Shown here: one piece after another, positions 56,202 to 64,000 of the stretch | Layout: each line of letters starts with the position of its first letter | How positions within the stretch are numbered: position 1 is the stretch's first letter | Source of the DNA: Alphaproteobacteria bacterium | Lineage (GTDB): Bacteria > Pseudomonadota > Alphaproteobacteria > Micropepsales > Micropepsaceae | NCBI GenBank assembly: GCA_016783965.1 | Contig: JADHVO010000005.1 | Location: 310,001 to 374,000 of the forward strand | DNA: 64,000 nt | Direction of reading: 5' to 3' | Made by a program: the position numbers and the translations under genes | The notes under the pieces: model-generated | What the model saw: the letters and a program-made list of their open reading frames with translations, nothing else | Database searches by the model: none | Told to the model about the DNA's origin: nothing

Positions 56202-57317
56202 ATGACAACGGTCCTCGACATCACGACAGACAGGCGGCTCCTGAGGGGGCGCGGAGCGGTCTCCAACACGGTCGGCCGCTACGAGAAACAGCAGCGTGTC
56301 TTGATGGACGACGGCTGGGATGATGGCTGGCGCGACGAAGATGGGGCGCCGCCGCCCCTCCGCACCGAAGTCATCCGCGATGCCACCCGCACCATCATCG
56401 CGCGCAACAAGTCGCCGGATATCGGCTTCGACCGATCGATCAATCCATATCGCGGCTGCGAGCATGGCTGCATCTACTGTTTCGCACGCCCGACGCATGC
56501 CTATCTCGGCATGTCGCCCGGCATCGACTTCGAATCCCGTCTGTTCGCCAAGCCGAACGCGGCCGAGTTGCTGCGCAACGAGCTGTCGGCGCCCGGCTAT
56601 GTCCCGCGCACCATCGCCATCGGCACCAACACCGATCCCTATCAGCCGATCGAGAAGAAGATGCGCATCATGCGCTCGATCCTCGAAGTGCTGCGCGATT
56701 TCCGGCATCCGGTCGGGATCGTCACCAAGTCGCCGCTGGTGCTGCGCGACGCCGACATCCTGTCGGAGATGGCGAAGGAAGGCTTGGCCAGGGTCGCACT
56801 GAGCGTCACCACCCTCGACCGCAAGCTCGCGCGCGCGATGGAGCCCCGCGCCGGCACGCCGACGCGCCGCCTCCAGGCGATCGAAGGTCTCAGCAAGGCG
56901 GGCATCCCTACCGGCGTGATGTTCGCGCCGATCATCCCGGCGCTGAACGATCCGGAATTGGAACATGTGTTGACCGCTGCGCGCGATTGCGGCGCCCGCA
57001 CTGCCGGTTACGTGCTCCTGCGCCTGCCGCTGGAGATCAAGGATCTTTTCCGCGAATGGCTGGAGGCGAACCGTCCCGACACCGCCAAGCACGTCATGTC
57101 GCTGATCCGCGGCATGCGCGGCGGCAAGGACTATGACGCGCAATGGAACGTGCGCATGAAGGGCGCGGGTCCCTACGCTGAGATGATCGCCCAGCGCTTC
57201 CACATGGCAGTGAAGCGCCTCGGCCTGAACCAGGACCGCCAGCCCCTGACCTTGGACAAATTCCGCAAGCCGCCCGCCACCGGGGACCAGCTGAGCCTGT
57301 TCGAAATGGCGTCCTGA
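56202..57317 (+). CDS. PA0069-family radical SAM protein
   Basis: A 371-residue radical SAM enzyme of the PA0069 type. GRGAVSNTVGRYEKQQR opens the family, and NPYRGCEHGCIYCFARPTH holds the CX3CX2C cluster. AIGTNTDPYQPIEKKMR and TKSPLVLRDADIL are conserved blocks. Function unproven; relatives are linked to nucleic-acid or photoproduct chemistry only by homology. ORF opens at 56166 with TTG, ATG at 56202 preferred. Confidence 0.92.
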   Translation: MTTVLDITTDRRLLRGRGAVSNTVGRYEKQQRVLMDDGWDDGWRDEDGAPPPLRTEVIRDATRTIIARNKSPDIGFDRSINPYRGCEHGCIYCFARPTHAYLGMSPGIDFESRLFAKPNAAELLRNELSAPGYVPRTIAIGTNTDPYQPIEKKMRIMRSILEVLRDFRHPVGIVTKSPLVLRDADILSEMAKEGLARVALSVTTLDRKLARAMEPRAGTPTRRLQAIEGLSKAGIPTGVMFAPIIPALNDPELEHVLTAARDCGARTAGYVLLRLPLEIKDLFREWLEANRPDTAKHVMSLIRGMRGGKDYDAQWNVRMKGAGPYAEMIAQRFHMAVKRLGLNQDRQPLTLDKFRKPPATGDQLSLFEMAS

Positions 57318-57398
57318 GGACGTTGCATCCGTTCCGGAATTGCCCGCATCTAACCTTGTCGAACCCGCTCGTCCGAGCGGAAAGCCAAGGAATTCCTG

Positions 57399-57782
57399 AT
57401 GTTTAACGACTTCGCCATGGTCGGCACCGTGTTCTGGATTGTGGTGGGCGCCGTGCTAATCGCCAACGGCTTCTTCGTCTATCAGGTCCGCATCGCCCGC
57501 TATCGCGTGATGCAGACCCTGGCAGAGAAGGGCCAGCCCGTGCCGGTAGAGCTTTTCAATGGCGCCGTCCGAAGGGCGCACAGCGGCCTGATGCGCGCGG
57601 CCATCATCCTGATGTGCCTCGGCATCGCGTTCAGCACCTTCTTCTGGTCGATGACCTCCGTGTCGATCTTCCACGGCCCGATCGAAAGCGCGTTGTGGCT
57701 GCCGACCTTGGGCCTCTTCCCGATCATGCTGGGCCTCGCCTTCCTGCTGATGGCGTTCCTCGAGCGCACACGCCCGCAATAA
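57399..57782 (+). CDS. Hypothetical membrane protein (DUF6249-like)
   Basis: A 127-residue protein with three to four transmembrane helices (TVFWIVVGAVLIANGFFVY, LMRAAIILMCLGIAFSTFFW, PTLGLFPIMLGLAFLLMAF). AAGGAATTCCTG precedes its ATG. It is the first gene of the sigma factor run, so it may belong to a membrane signal-sensing complex. Family assignment by resemblance only. Confidence 0.65.
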   Translation: MFNDFAMVGTVFWIVVGAVLIANGFFVYQVRIARYRVMQTLAEKGQPVPVELFNGAVRRAHSGLMRAAIILMCLGIAFSTFFWSMTSVSIFHGPIESALWLPTLGLFPIMLGLAFLLMAFLERTRPQ

Positions 57783-57806
57783 GGAGAGAACCGTGGCGTA
57801 ATCGTC

Positions 57807-58322
57807 ATGGACGATCCCACGCTCATCGCCCGCGCAGTCAGGAAGGACGTCGCCGCCTTCAACGCGCTCGCGCGCCTGCACCAGTCGAAGGTCCGCGGCC
57901 TGCTGCTGCGCCTCACGCGCGGCAACCACGCGACGGCCGACGATCTCGCACAGGAGACGTTCCTGGAAGCCTGGCGCGGCATCGGCAATTTCCGCGGCGA
58001 CAGCGCCTTCGCGACATGGCTCTACCGCATCGCCTATTCGCGCTTCCTGATGCACGCGCGCAAGCGCAAGCCCGACGAACAGCTCGACGACTGGCAGGGC
58101 GAAGCGCCCAGCGGAGAAGCCGCCACGCACGCCCGCGTCGATCTCGAACGCGCCTTCACGAAGCTGAGCGCGCCGGAAGCCGCAGCCCTCACGATGTGCT
58201 TCGCATTGGGCCTCTCCAACACCGAAGCAGCAGAAGCTCTCGACATGCCGCTCGGCACCCTCAAATCCCACGTCCTCAGAGGACGCGAAAAACTGAAAGC
58301 GATCCTGGGAGATCAGCCATGA
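57807..58322 (+). CDS. ECF RNA polymerase sigma factor, RpoE-like
   Basis: A 171-residue ECF sigma factor. Sigma2 (FNALARLHQSKVRGLLLRLTRGNHATADDLAQETFLEAWRGIGNF and FATWLYRIAYSRFLMHARKRK) and sigma4 (LTMCFALGLSNTEAAEALDMPLGTLKSHVLRGREKL) are complete. Its start is 25 bp after the membrane protein; its stop overlaps the next gene. Confidence 0.93.
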   Translation: MDDPTLIARAVRKDVAAFNALARLHQSKVRGLLLRLTRGNHATADDLAQETFLEAWRGIGNFRGDSAFATWLYRIAYSRFLMHARKRKPDEQLDDWQGEAPSGEAATHARVDLERAFTKLSAPEAAALTMCFALGLSNTEAAEALDMPLGTLKSHVLRGREKLKAILGDQP

Positions 58323-58609
58323 ACGACACCGATCTCGACGCCCTGCTCTCGACGCCGCTCCCCGAACGTGACGCCGGCGAATTCACCGTGCTCCTGATGG
58401 AGAAGATCGCCCACGACCAGGCCCGCCCCGCGCGCATCCTGTCCTGGATCACCGTCGGCCTCCTGACCGTGATCGTCGCCGCCGCATGCCTCTACGGGGC
58501 GCAGATGATGAACCACGCGGCATCGTTCAACTTCGCGATCCCGTCGCTCCTCACGCTGCTGACGCTCGCGCTGTCCGTCGCCGTGATGCAGTCCGCGCGG
58601 GAGGGTTGA
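58319..58609 (+). CDS. Small membrane protein, candidate anti-sigma factor
   Basis: A 96-residue protein: soluble N-terminus of about 40 residues (LDALLSTPLPERDAGEFTVLLMEKIAH), then two transmembrane helices. It overlaps the sigma gene by 4 bp, a layout typical of ECF sigma/anti-sigma pairs. No zinc-binding HxxxCxxC anti-sigma motif is visible, so it would be of another type. Confidence 0.65.
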   Translation: MNDTDLDALLSTPLPERDAGEFTVLLMEKIAHDQARPARILSWITVGLLTVIVAAACLYGAQMMNHAASFNFAIPSLLTLLTLALSVAVMQSAREG

Positions 58610-58640
58610 CGATCATCATTATTTGATGATTATATGATGT
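58606..58640 (+). promoter_or_regulatory. AT-rich promoter/operator before the methyltransferase
   Basis: TTGACG (58606) is followed by ATCATCA-TTATT-TGATGAT, a perfect 7-bp inverted repeat (58612-58630), and then TTATATGATG directly before the ATG at 58641. No ribosome-binding site is seen, so the transcript may be leaderless. The palindrome sits between -35 and -10, as a repressor site would. Confidence 0.5.
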
Positions 58641-59261
58641 ATGGCCGAGACGAAGAAGCTGCCCCAGCCTATGCGCCCGTCCGGCTTCGGCGGCCGGATC
58701 TTCGGCGTGGCGATGGAGATGCTCTCCGCCTCAAACTATCGCTGGGTGGTCAAGCAACTCGAACCGACCGCACCGCGGACCTATCTCGAGATCGGCTTCG
58801 GCACCGGCAAGCAGGCGCAACTCGTCGCCGCCCGCTTCCATCCCGCGCACATCTTCGGAGTCGATCCGTCCGAACTGATGCTCGCCACTGCCCGCAAGCA
58901 GCTCGCGCGCTTCAGTCCCGCGACCGCCGTCGACATGCGCCTCGGCGACGACACCCTGCTCGGCCAGTGGCCGCCTGCCCCGATCGACGCCATCGTCGCG
59001 TCGCATTCCTGGCAGTTCTGGGCCGACCCGGTGACCACCCTCGCCCGCATCCGCGCTCTGCTCGCGCCGGCGGGCCGCTTCGTGATGGTGATCCGCAGCC
59101 ACATCTCCGAAGGCGTGCAGAAGTGGATACCCAACCCCATCACCAAAGCCGGCAATGAGCTCGAAGGCCTGCGCGCCGCGCTCGCCACTGCCGGGTTCCG
59201 CATCATAGTCGATGAAAAACTGCGCACCGGTTCGCAAGGCATCGTCGCCGTCATCGCATAG
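58641..59261 (+). CDS. Class I SAM-dependent methyltransferase
   Basis: A 206-residue methyltransferase. SAM motif I YLEIGFGTGKQAQLVAARFHP, motif II-like FGVDPSELML, and motif III-like FVMVIRSHIS. Target unknown. Its gene has an AT-rich palindromic promoter, so it is likely under dedicated control. No close operon partner; the SET gene begins 63 bp downstream. Confidence 0.86.
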   Translation: MAETKKLPQPMRPSGFGGRIFGVAMEMLSASNYRWVVKQLEPTAPRTYLEIGFGTGKQAQLVAARFHPAHIFGVDPSELMLATARKQLARFSPATAVDMRLGDDTLLGQWPPAPIDAIVASHSWQFWADPVTTLARIRALLAPAGRFVMVIRSHISEGVQKWIPNPITKAGNELEGLRAALATAGFRIIVDEKLRTGSQGIVAVIA

Positions 59262-59324
59262 CGGTAGACATCGTCATCGCCGCGCGGTTAAGCAGCACAG
59301 GCATCACATCGAACGAGTCCCACC

Positions 59325-59714
59325 GTGCTCAAGGTCGCCGTCGTCCGCATTTCGGGAAAAGGCCGCGGCGTCATCGCCACCGTCGCGATCGCCGCCGGCG
59401 ACACCGTGGAACGCTCGCCGGTCCTGCCGCTCTCGCTCGCCGACAGCGAATGCCCCGGCCTCAACGAGTACGGCATGGCGTGGGAGGAGAACCACGACAA
59501 CCCAACGCCGGGCAGGGAATGCTGCATCGGCCTCGGCTATCTCTCGATCTACAACCACGCCGACCGGCCGAATGCGAAGCTGGAACACCACTACGACACG
59601 GACGAGATCAGCGTTGTCGCACTGCGCGACATCGCAGCGGGCGAAGAAATAACCTACGACTACGTTGTTCCCCTGTGGTTCACCGACGCCGGCGAGGCGA
59701 AGGCCGCCGAATAG
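59325..59714 (+). CDS. SET-domain protein
   Basis: A 129-residue SET-domain protein, expected to methylate a lysine on a protein. RGVIATVAIAAGDTVER, LGYLSIYNHADRPNAKL and GEEITYDYVVP are the SET blocks, with Tyr in the ITYDY motif. Bacterial SET proteins of this size occur as free enzymes; the target is unknown. GTG start at 59325. Confidence 0.85.
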   Translation: MLKVAVVRISGKGRGVIATVAIAAGDTVERSPVLPLSLADSECPGLNEYGMAWEENHDNPTPGRECCIGLGYLSIYNHADRPNAKLEHHYDTDEISVVALRDIAAGEEITYDYVVPLWFTDAGEAKAAE

Positions 59715-59774
59715 GCGTGCATAAGTCGGCGCCGTTCGCTTTTCGGACCGAATCCTGCTGCTAGTGTCCGCGCG

Positions 59775-60431
59775 ATGCCGCATTACATCTACGAATCGCG
59801 CGTGCTGAAGAGGATCGCCGCCGGCGGTCTGGTCGCCGGCGTGGATGAAGCCGGGCGCGGCCCGCTCGCCGGTCCGGTCGTCGCCGCCGCGGTCATCCTG
59901 CAAAAAGGAAAGATCCCCAAGGGCCTCAACGACTCGAAGCAGCTCGACGCCGAAACGCGCGAGGAACTTTTCTCTGCCATCATGTTCAACGCCGTCGCGG
60001 TCGGCGTCGGCGAGGCCACGGTCGACGAGATCGACCTCATCAACATACGCCAGGCGACGCATCAGGCGATGGCGCGCGCCGTCCGCGCCCTGCGCTTTCA
60101 GCCGGCCTTCGCGCTCGTGGACGGCAACGACGCGCCCGCATTGCCCTGCCCATGCGACACCATCATCGACGGTGACGCCAAGTCGGTCTCCATCGCAGCC
60201 GCCTCGATCATCGCCAAGGTCACGCGCGACCGCCAAATGGCCGCGCTGCACCAGGTCCATCCGCACTATGGCTGGCTGACCAACAAGGGCTACGGCACGC
60301 CCGAACACCTGACCGCACTTAACGAGCACGGGCCGTGCGCACATCACCGCCGCAGCTTCGCGCCGGTGCACCACCTTCTCTACGGCGATAGCGAGCCGGC
60401 CACAGCACTGGTCGAAGCTGCCGCCGAATAA
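59775..60431 (+). CDS. rnhB: Ribonuclease HII
   Basis: A 218-residue RNase HII removing ribonucleotides and RNA primers from DNA. VAGVDEAGRGPLAGPVVAAAVIL contains the first catalytic acids (DEAGRG). DGNDAPAL, DGDAKSVSIAAASIIAKVTRDR and HPHYGWLTNKGYGTPEHL complete the family. It is the gene before ccrM; the 189-bp spacer contains the GANTC cluster. Confidence 0.96.
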   Translation: MPHYIYESRVLKRIAAGGLVAGVDEAGRGPLAGPVVAAAVILQKGKIPKGLNDSKQLDAETREELFSAIMFNAVAVGVGEATVDEIDLINIRQATHQAMARAVRALRFQPAFALVDGNDAPALPCPCDTIIDGDAKSVSIAAASIIAKVTRDRQMAALHQVHPHYGWLTNKGYGTPEHLTALNEHGPCAHHRRSFAPVHHLLYGDSEPATALVEAAAE

Positions 60432-60444
60432 TCCTTCACGCGCG

Positions 60445-60582
60445 TTATCCACACCTCCGTGGCCGCGGAGCACGAGTCGTGTTCGCTACATCTGGTGGCA
60501 GTGAATCATGGGGACTCAATTAGGAGTCTAGGTTAACACCCTGATTCAAAACGGACTCTTGACGGCGAGTCGCCGGCGAATC
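60445..60582 (+). promoter_or_regulatory. ccrM upstream region: DnaA box and eight GANTC sites
   Basis: TTATCCACA at 60445-60453 is a perfect DnaA-box consensus. GANTC sites start at 60474, 60503, 60513, 60524, 60543, 60554, 60567 and 60578. CTTGAC at 60558 is a candidate -35 between sites six and seven. One GANTC per 256 bp is expected by chance at even base use. Confidence 0.75.
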
Positions 60583-60605
60583 ACTGTGCATCCATCTGTT
60601 GATAA

Positions 60606-61935
<1,330 letters not shown>

Positions 61936-61939
<4 letters not shown>

Positions 61940-63060
61940 TGGCGCCTGAACAATGGCCCCTCGTCGGGAAACGCGTGCTCGACGATCTTCTTCATCACCG
62001 TCGGTAACGCCGCGGTTGAGAGATCGCGCACCCACCTCTCACCATGGCCGGGCTTGACCCGGCCACCCAGTGGGCGCGCGTCTGCGCGCCCAGACAACTC
62101 GGCGACGTAGACCTCGATCTCCAACTCGAAATGAGTAAACCCATGCCGCACCACGCCGGTCTTCTTCTTCCACTTCGCTTTGAATGGCGCTTGCGCCATC
62201 GCCTCATCCGCTGACGGAAACGTCTCACCCCACGGGCCCAGCGGCGGCTGCATCATGCCGCCGAGCAATCCCTTCTCCGGCCGCTTCACCAGCAGCACCG
62301 CGCTCTCCGCGTCGCGCGCCACGAACGCCGCGCCACGCTTCAGCGGCCGCACCATCTTCGGCGCCTTCACCGGCAGCTCTTCCTGGACACCCTTCGCCCG
62401 CGCGGCACATACATCGCCCCACGGACAGCGCTCGCACGACGGCCGCTTCGGCGTGCAGATCGCCGAGCCCAGGTCCATCAGCGCCTGCGCGAAGTCCCCG
62501 GCCCGCATCTGCGGCACCAGTGCCTGCAACGCCGCCCGCATCTCGCCTTTCGATCCCGGCAGCGGATCGGCAATCGCGAACACCCGTGCGATCACGCGCT
62601 CCGCATTCGCATCCATCGCTGCGAAGGGCAGATCGAACGCGATCGCCGAAATCGCTCCCGCCGTGTAGTCGCCTACGCCCGGCAACGCCCGCAATGCTTC
62701 ATACGTCGATGGAAACCGCCCGCCATGCTCACTCGCTACGACCTTCGCCGCCGCGTGCAGGTTGCGCGCCCGGGCGTAGTACCCAAGCCCCGCCCACGCG
62801 GTCAGCACATCGTCCTGCTTCGCCCGCGCCAGCGCTACCACATCCGGCCAGGCCTTCAGGAACTTCACGAAGTACGGCCCAACCGCCTGCACCGTCGTCT
62901 GCTGGAGCATGATCTCGCTCAGCCACACCCGGTACGGATCGGCCCGCTTCCCGCGCGGCGCCCGCCACGGAAGCGTGCGGCGATGCACGTCGTACCAGTC
63001 GAGCAAGACCTGTGCGGAAACCGCGCTGGCCTTTTGCTTCTTGGATGTTCGCGCGGGCAT
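61936..63060 (-). CDS. mutY: Adenine DNA glycosylase MutY, with repeat-derived insert
   Basis: A 374-residue MutY removing adenine mispaired with 8-oxoguanine. Helix-hairpin-helix and catalytic region: WLSEIMLQQTTVQAV, LPGVGDYTAGAI, MDANAERVIAR. [4Fe-4S] loop CTPKRPSCERCPWGDVC. C-terminal Nudix-like 8-oxoG recognition domain. Residues about 332-350 (RADARPLGGRVKPGHGER) come from a palindromic repeat in frame. Start at 63060 leaves only 9 bp to the divergent DUF721 ATG. Confidence 0.95.
62043..62092. repeat. Palindromic repeat unit inside mutY
   Basis: Two hairpins, GGCCGGG-CTTGA-CCCGGCC and TGGGCGCGC-GTCT-GCGCGCCCA. Minus-strand ACTGGGTGGCC and GGCCATG match the ends of the repeat at 30461-30490 with nearly the same spacing, so both belong to one family. 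Confidence 0.75.
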
Positions 63061-63069
63061 ACTCCCACC

Positions 63070-63573
63070 ATGGCGCAACCGCCCCCTGAGAAACAACCGG
63101 CCGAGAAGCAGCCGTACCAACCGCCGCCGCGACGCAACTGGTCGGCGCCTGTGGGCAACGACGCGACCGTCGCCGCGCGCACCGCCTTCACGCGCGCTGG
63201 CTTCACCGATCCGACACTCGTGCTGCGGTGGAACGAGATCGCCGGCGCCGAGACCGCGCGCCTCGCCCGCCCGATCAAGCTCTCCTCCACCGGCACGCTC
63301 ACGCTCAAGGCCGAGCCCGCCGCCGCGCTCTTCCTCCAGCATGAGACGCGCGCGCTCTGCGCCCGCATCAACGGCTATCTGGGTCGCGACGCCGTGACGA
63401 AGCTGAAATTCGTGCAAGGTCCGCTTGTACCCACGCCGCCGCCTCCGCCGCGCCGCGCCAGACCCACCGAACCCGCCGCCACCGATCCCGCCCGCCGCTT
63501 CGTTGGCCCGGAAGGTCTCGGCCAGGCCCTGCTAGCCTTGGCCCGCCAGCGCACGCGCCCCACCGTGGATTGA
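63070..63573 (+). CDS. DUF721 / DciA-like protein
   Basis: A 167-residue DUF721 protein. VLRWNEIAGAETARLARPIKLSSTGTLTLKAEPAAALFLQHETRALCARINGYLGRDAVTKLKFVQG is the domain, with a Pro-rich linker on each side. DUF721 is the core of DciA, the replicative helicase loader used by most bacteria lacking DnaC. The neighbouring mutY and dsbA-like genes match the usual alphaproteobacterial order. Confidence 0.85.
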   Translation: MAQPPPEKQPAEKQPYQPPPRRNWSAPVGNDATVAARTAFTRAGFTDPTLVLRWNEIAGAETARLARPIKLSSTGTLTLKAEPAAALFLQHETRALCARINGYLGRDAVTKLKFVQGPLVPTPPPPPRRARPTEPAATDPARRFVGPEGLGQALLALARQRTRPTVD

Positions 63574-63626
63574 ACCAACCCCAACCCTCTGCCAAAAACC
63601 GTTTCGAACCGCGCTGGGAGCCCCAA

Positions 63627-64000
63627 GTGAGCCGCAATCAGGTCCTTATCGGCATCATTGTCGCCGCCATTCTCGCCCTAGGCGGCGGTTGGTACTTCCT
63701 GATAGGCCCGGGCGCCGACGGCGACACCGGCGGCGGCACGACCAGCGGCAAGCTCCAGATCACCGCCGACGACATGACGCTCGGCAATCCGAACGCTCCG
63801 GTCCAGGTCGTCGAATACGCCGCTCCGATGTGTCCGCACTGCGCCCACATGAACGAGGAAGGCTTCCCGGTCCTCAAGAAGGACTACATCGACAAGGGCA
63901 AGGTCTTCTACGTCTTCCGCGTCTTCCCGATCGGCCAGCCCGACATCCCGGCCGAAGGCATCGCGCGCTGCCTGCCCAAGGCGAACTACTTCGCGTTCAT
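63627..64000 (+). CDS. DsbA-family thiol oxidoreductase (partial, cut by window edge)
   Basis: The N-terminal 124 residues of a DsbA-like protein, missing from the ORF track because no stop is inside the window. Starting GTG at 63627 (GGGAG 6-7 nt before), it has an anchor VLIGIIVAAILALGGGWYFL, a short Gly/Thr linker, then the thioredoxin-fold start with the active site YAAPMCPHCAHM (CPHC). Periplasmic disulfide formation, tethered to the inner membrane. Family length is about 210-250 residues, so roughly half is shown. Confidence 0.88.
   Translation, partial: MSRNQVLIGIIVAAILALGGGWYFLIGPGADGDTGGGTTSGKLQITADDMTLGNPNAPVQVVEYAAPMCPHCAHMNEEGFPVLKKDYIDKGKVFYVFRVFPIGQPDIPAEGIARCLPKANYFAF

Overview
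The window is 64 kb of chromosome from a high-GC alphaproteobacterium. The evidence is a CcrM-type GANTC adenine methyltransferase, a NadQ-type NAD regulator next to nadABC, the mutY / DUF721 / dsbA-like order at the right edge, an ETF-ubiquinone oxidoreductase, PPDK, the MEP-pathway gene ispE, and intergenic palindromic repeats of the kind common in this class. I cannot fix the family. There is no transposase, integrase, rRNA, tRNA or CRISPR array. Genes are densely packed, with many 4-bp ATGA or GTGA overlaps and several convergent pairs overlapping at their 3' ends.

Layout. 0-9.5 kb: Baeyer-Villiger-type monooxygenase, two unrecognised membrane proteins, recQ, a DUF3126 protein, a PuuB-like oxidoreductase, cysE, nitroreductase. 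9.5-19.5 kb: sulfatase/phosphonate hydrolase, queC-queE (7-deazaguanine synthesis), PAS histidine kinase, FabH-like synthase, a decayed TSUP transporter, a double Usp protein, a Lon-family protease. 18.9-26.8 kb: HD phosphohydrolase, dual-specificity-type phosphatase, NadQ, DUF1697, a small membrane-anchored nuclease-like protein with a CPCC partner, then nadA-nadB-nadC and an SDR. The nadA upstream region holds two copies of one palindrome, a promoter and an intrinsic terminator. 26.8-35 kb: SleB-type cell-wall hydrolase, ppdK, a 127-bp palindromic repeat, MAPEG protein, a broken DUF4242 gene, PepSY protein, glyS-glyQ. 35-47.5 kb: an M20 peptidase homologue with altered metal ligands, VOC protein, DUF2007-TrmN6-like fusion, polyprenyl diphosphate synthase, ispE, TPR lipoprotein, ETF-QO, uracil-DNA glycosylase, lytic transglycosylase, moaB, a RelE/ParE-type toxin with a double antitoxin. 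47.5-59 kb: two DGPF/YCII proteins with an ECF42-like sigma factor, BNR propeller with MoaD/ThiS protein, ArsR-SRPBCC-DUF1993, glycosyltransferase, SGNH hydrolase, PhyH dioxygenase, radical SAM protein, and a second ECF sigma module. 59-64 kb: SET-domain protein, rnhB, ccrM, small lipoprotein, mutY, DUF721/DciA-like, start of a DsbA-like thiol oxidoreductase cut by the window edge.

Most striking observations: (1) eight GANTC sites in about 110 bp, most spaced 10-13 or 19 bp, plus a consensus DnaA box, directly upstream of ccrM; (2) the nadA control region; (3) palindromic repeats sitting in frame inside two DNA-repair glycosylase genes (mutY and the uracil-DNA glycosylase), one of them the same repeat family as the element upstream of ppdK; (4) a fused two-family antitoxin; (5) a translationally coupled membrane nuclease-like / CPCC pair beside nadA.
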